From Henriciella sp. (lineage in GTDB: Bacteria > Pseudomonadota > Alphaproteobacteria > Caulobacterales > Hyphomonadaceae), in contig JABSPZ010000011.1 of NCBI GenBank assembly GCA_013213785.1, forward strand, positions 1-64,000: 64,000 bases of DNA. The letters are read 5' to 3'. This document shows positions 62,221-64,000 of this stretch, one piece after another (the first letter of the stretch is position 1; the number at the start of each line of letters is the position of its first letter). Position numbers and translations under genes: made by a program. The notes under the pieces were generated by a model that was given only the letters and a program-made list of their open reading frames with translations, searched no databases and had not been told where the DNA came from.

Positions 62221-62793
62221 TTAGAAGGGGAGCGGAGGCGGCGATTCGCCTTCAGGTGTTTCAGGTTCAGCGGTTAACACGGCTTCGCCGAGCGCAACAA
62301 TTGCTGCGCGCAACTTTTCGTCATCAATAGTTTTTGCGCTCGCGATGAGGGCGTCTTTTTGCTCTGGCGTCAGCGGGACTGGCTTGGAAATAGCTTGTTT
62401 CGGTGCAGACCCAAGATGGCCCTGTAAAATCTTGATCGCGGTGATGTCGCCGCCTGCCGCCACAGAGACCCTCTGACGAATGATCTCACTTTGGTGTTGA
62501 ACCAATCCGGCAGCGGCTGGAACCACCATAAGCGTGAGCCGTCGACCACCTTTTGCAGGTGTTAGCTTTTCCGGGCGGCATAAGCGCGCCAATTGCTCCC
62601 CGACAATGTCTTTCCAGTTCACTTTCAGACGACTTAGCGTCGCAGCCTTCTGCGGGAGTTTTTTTCGGGCGAGGCGCATCGCCGCCATGCCGATCGTCTT
62701 CGGGCCAGGGTGCACGGGCTTCGCCTTCGTATAACGAAGTTTGACGCGAGCGCGGGCTTCCTCCAGAGGATCGAGACTTGAACGTTTGACCAT
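62221..62793 (-). CDS. DciA-type DUF721 protein
   Basis: 190-aa protein of the DUF721 family, related to DciA, the helicase loader of bacteria without DnaC. N-terminal region with LPQKAATLSRLKVNWKDIVG and LARLCRPEKLTPAKGGRRLT followed by LVQHQSEIIRQRV fits the KH-like domain. The ATG at 62793 is chosen because the sequence before it is not protein-like. Divergent from mutY, the two starts 19 bp apart. Confidence 0.83.
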   Translation of the reverse strand: MVKRSSLDPLEEARARVKLRYTKAKPVHPGPKTIGMAAMRLARKKLPQKAATLSRLKVNWKDIVGEQLARLCRPEKLTPAKGGRRLTLMVVPAAAGLVQHQSEIIRQRVSVAAGGDITAIKILQGHLGSAPKQAISKPVPLTPEQKDALIASAKTIDDEKLRAAIVALGEAVLTAEPETPEGESPPPLPF

Positions 62794-62812
62794 TCGCACC
62801 ACTCTGCCCGGC

Positions 62813-63850
62813 ATGAACATGGATGAAAAGTTACACTTTGCAGACCTTTCTGACAGGTTGCTGGATTGGTACGCCGCGTCCGCGCGCGAACTGCCTTGGC
62901 GTATTGGTCCAACTGACCGTGCCAAGGGCGTAAAACCGGATCCATATCGGGTTTGGCTCGCCGAGATCATGTTGCAGCAAACCACGGTGCCTCATGCGAC
63001 CCGGTACTATCTCGCTTTCACACAGCGCTGGCCGAGAATCGAAGACTTGGCAGCTGCGAAAGATGAGGACGTTATGGCGGCGTGGGCCGGGCTTGGCTAT
63101 TACGCCCGCGCCCGCAACCTACTTAAATGCGCTCGCGAAGTGGCGGTGCTCGGCGCCTGGCCGGATTCGGTCGAAGGGCTGCGCAAGCTTCCCGGTATAG
63201 GGCCTTACACCGCAGGCGCAGTTGCAGCACTCGCCTTCGGGCGTCAAGCGGCGGCCGTAGATGGGAATGTCGATCGGGTGTTTGCGCGGCTGATGGCTTT
63301 AAAGGGCGAGTGGAAGCTCGAGAAAGAGCGCCTAAAAGCGGAGGTCGAAGACCTGGTGCCAGCCGATCGCCCGGCTGAGTTCGCTGAAGCATTGATGGAT
63401 TTAGGGGCGACGGTTTGCACGCCGAAATCGCCAAATTGTTTGCTCTGTCCGCTAAGGTCCATGTGCGCAGCGCAAGCCGAGGGCCAGCCACAGCGATACC
63501 CAATCAAACCCAAGAAAACACCGAAACCAACGCGCCTCGGTCATGTCTATGTTTTGTTCGGTGAGGGCGGAAGTGTCATGACGGAGCGACGTCCGGACAA
63601 GGGCTTGCTTGGTGGTATGCTCGGCCTCCCAACGTCAGACTGGGCCGACGCATTGCCGGCCTCCCAATTCCCCTCTCAGGCGAATTGGGAGGCCGTGGGC
63701 GAAGTTCGGCACGTCTTTACGCACTTTGCCTTGACGCTCACCGTTTGGCGCGCGGACGCGGATCAATCGTATTCAGACCCGCAGCAAACGGCGGATGCCT
63801 TGCCGAGCGTTTTTGCAAAAGCACTGAAATTGGCGCTGCCAACACGATAA
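62813..63850 (+). CDS. mutY: A/G-specific adenine glycosylase MutY
   Basis: 345-aa DNA repair enzyme that removes adenine opposite 8-oxoguanine. The catalytic region holds LAEIMLQQTTVPHATRYYLA with Glu, the helix-hairpin-helix LPGIGPYTAGAVAALAF and catalytic Asp in AVDGNVDRVF. The iron-sulfur cluster ligands are C-x6-C-x2-C-x5-C in CTPKSPNCLLCPLRSMC. A NUDIX-like C-terminal domain follows. ATG at 62813 is likely, with another at 62819. Confidence 0.95.
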   Translation: MNMDEKLHFADLSDRLLDWYAASARELPWRIGPTDRAKGVKPDPYRVWLAEIMLQQTTVPHATRYYLAFTQRWPRIEDLAAAKDEDVMAAWAGLGYYARARNLLKCAREVAVLGAWPDSVEGLRKLPGIGPYTAGAVAALAFGRQAAAVDGNVDRVFARLMALKGEWKLEKERLKAEVEDLVPADRPAEFAEALMDLGATVCTPKSPNCLLCPLRSMCAAQAEGQPQRYPIKPKKTPKPTRLGHVYVLFGEGGSVMTERRPDKGLLGGMLGLPTSDWADALPASQFPSQANWEAVGEVRHVFTHFALTLTVWRADADQSYSDPQQTADALPSVFAKALKLALPTR

Positions 63851-64000
63851 AACCTGCAAGTGGAATTGGCACGCGTTTGGGGTAATGCGTCTTGCAAGAG
63901 AATGTATTGCAGACCGCTTTGCGTATTGCAGTACCCGGGCTTTTCCCATGGCCCGCTGGGCATGAATCAACCCGGCAAGTGCAGTTAATTTTGCCCAAAA

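Noticed and set aside
1-64000. CRISPR arrays, insertion sequences, prophage or integrase genes
   Set aside because: I looked for repeated spacers, transposase motifs, terminal inverted repeats and phage structural genes and found none.

Overview
The window looks like a chromosomal segment of an alphaproteobacterium, most likely of the Caulobacterales/Hyphomonadales group. Supporting signs are the F0 ATP synthase gene set with a b' subunit (atpI-atpB-atpE-atpF'-atpF) and no F1 genes after it, the mutY/DUF721/DsbA-like/smc order, a CC_3452-type small secreted protein, and many lipid/acyl-CoA enzymes. There is no rRNA operon here, so genus-level placement is inference. Almost the whole window is intact, densely packed coding DNA. 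I see no insertion sequence, prophage or CRISPR array.

Layout. 0.1-7.1 kb: mazG, then a three-gene RND efflux operon (adaptor, pump, TetR regulator) with a perfect 14-bp palindrome in its promoter region, then an SMP-30-like gene. 7.1-11.6 kb: secE-nusG (not followed by rplK), convergent pgl-pgi, and tuf. 11.7-16.2 kb: an acyltransferase, tRNA-Trp(CCA), a phytanoyl-CoA-dioxygenase-like gene interrupted by an in-frame amber codon, an ECF-type sigma factor with a membrane partner, and an epoxide-hydrolase-like protein. 16.5-30.7 kb: the S10-spc-alpha ribosomal supercluster from rpsJ to rplQ, with secY, adk and rpoA; L3 carries a C-terminal helix-hairpin-helix-like domain and L6 an internal insertion. 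30.8-45.7 kb: a GGDEF/EAL protein, then short-chain dehydrogenases, an acetylpolyamine amidohydrolase-like enzyme, a nitronate monooxygenase, hydrolases, RNase HI, a CinA-type protein, an enoyl-CoA hydratase-like protein, an OmpA-family porin-like protein with 30 consecutive prolines, a haloalkane dehalogenase and an acyl-CoA dehydrogenase. 45.9-47.1 kb: an isolated TadG-like protein with a VWA domain.

47.1-52.8 kb: a glycine-cleavage operon under a tandem glycine riboswitch. Its order is gcvT-gcvH-paiB-like-gcvPA-small unknown ORF-gcvPB; the two extra genes are translationally coupled to the glycine decarboxylase genes. 52.8-64 kb: an OafA-type acyltransferase, a small membrane protein, the F0 ATP synthase genes, smc, two paralogous DsbA-like lipoproteins, a DciA/DUF721 protein and mutY.

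The most interesting items are the coupled small gene inside the glycine cleavage operon, whose arginine codon use is unusual (4 of 8 Arg are AGA), the L3-HhH fusion, the amber-interrupted dioxygenase, the 30-proline tract, and the dispersal of the usual tuf/tRNA-Trp/secE/nusG neighbourhood. I did not find a multi-gene system that I could confidently call undescribed; the modified gcv operon is the closest candidate. All family assignments are from reading the translations without database searches.
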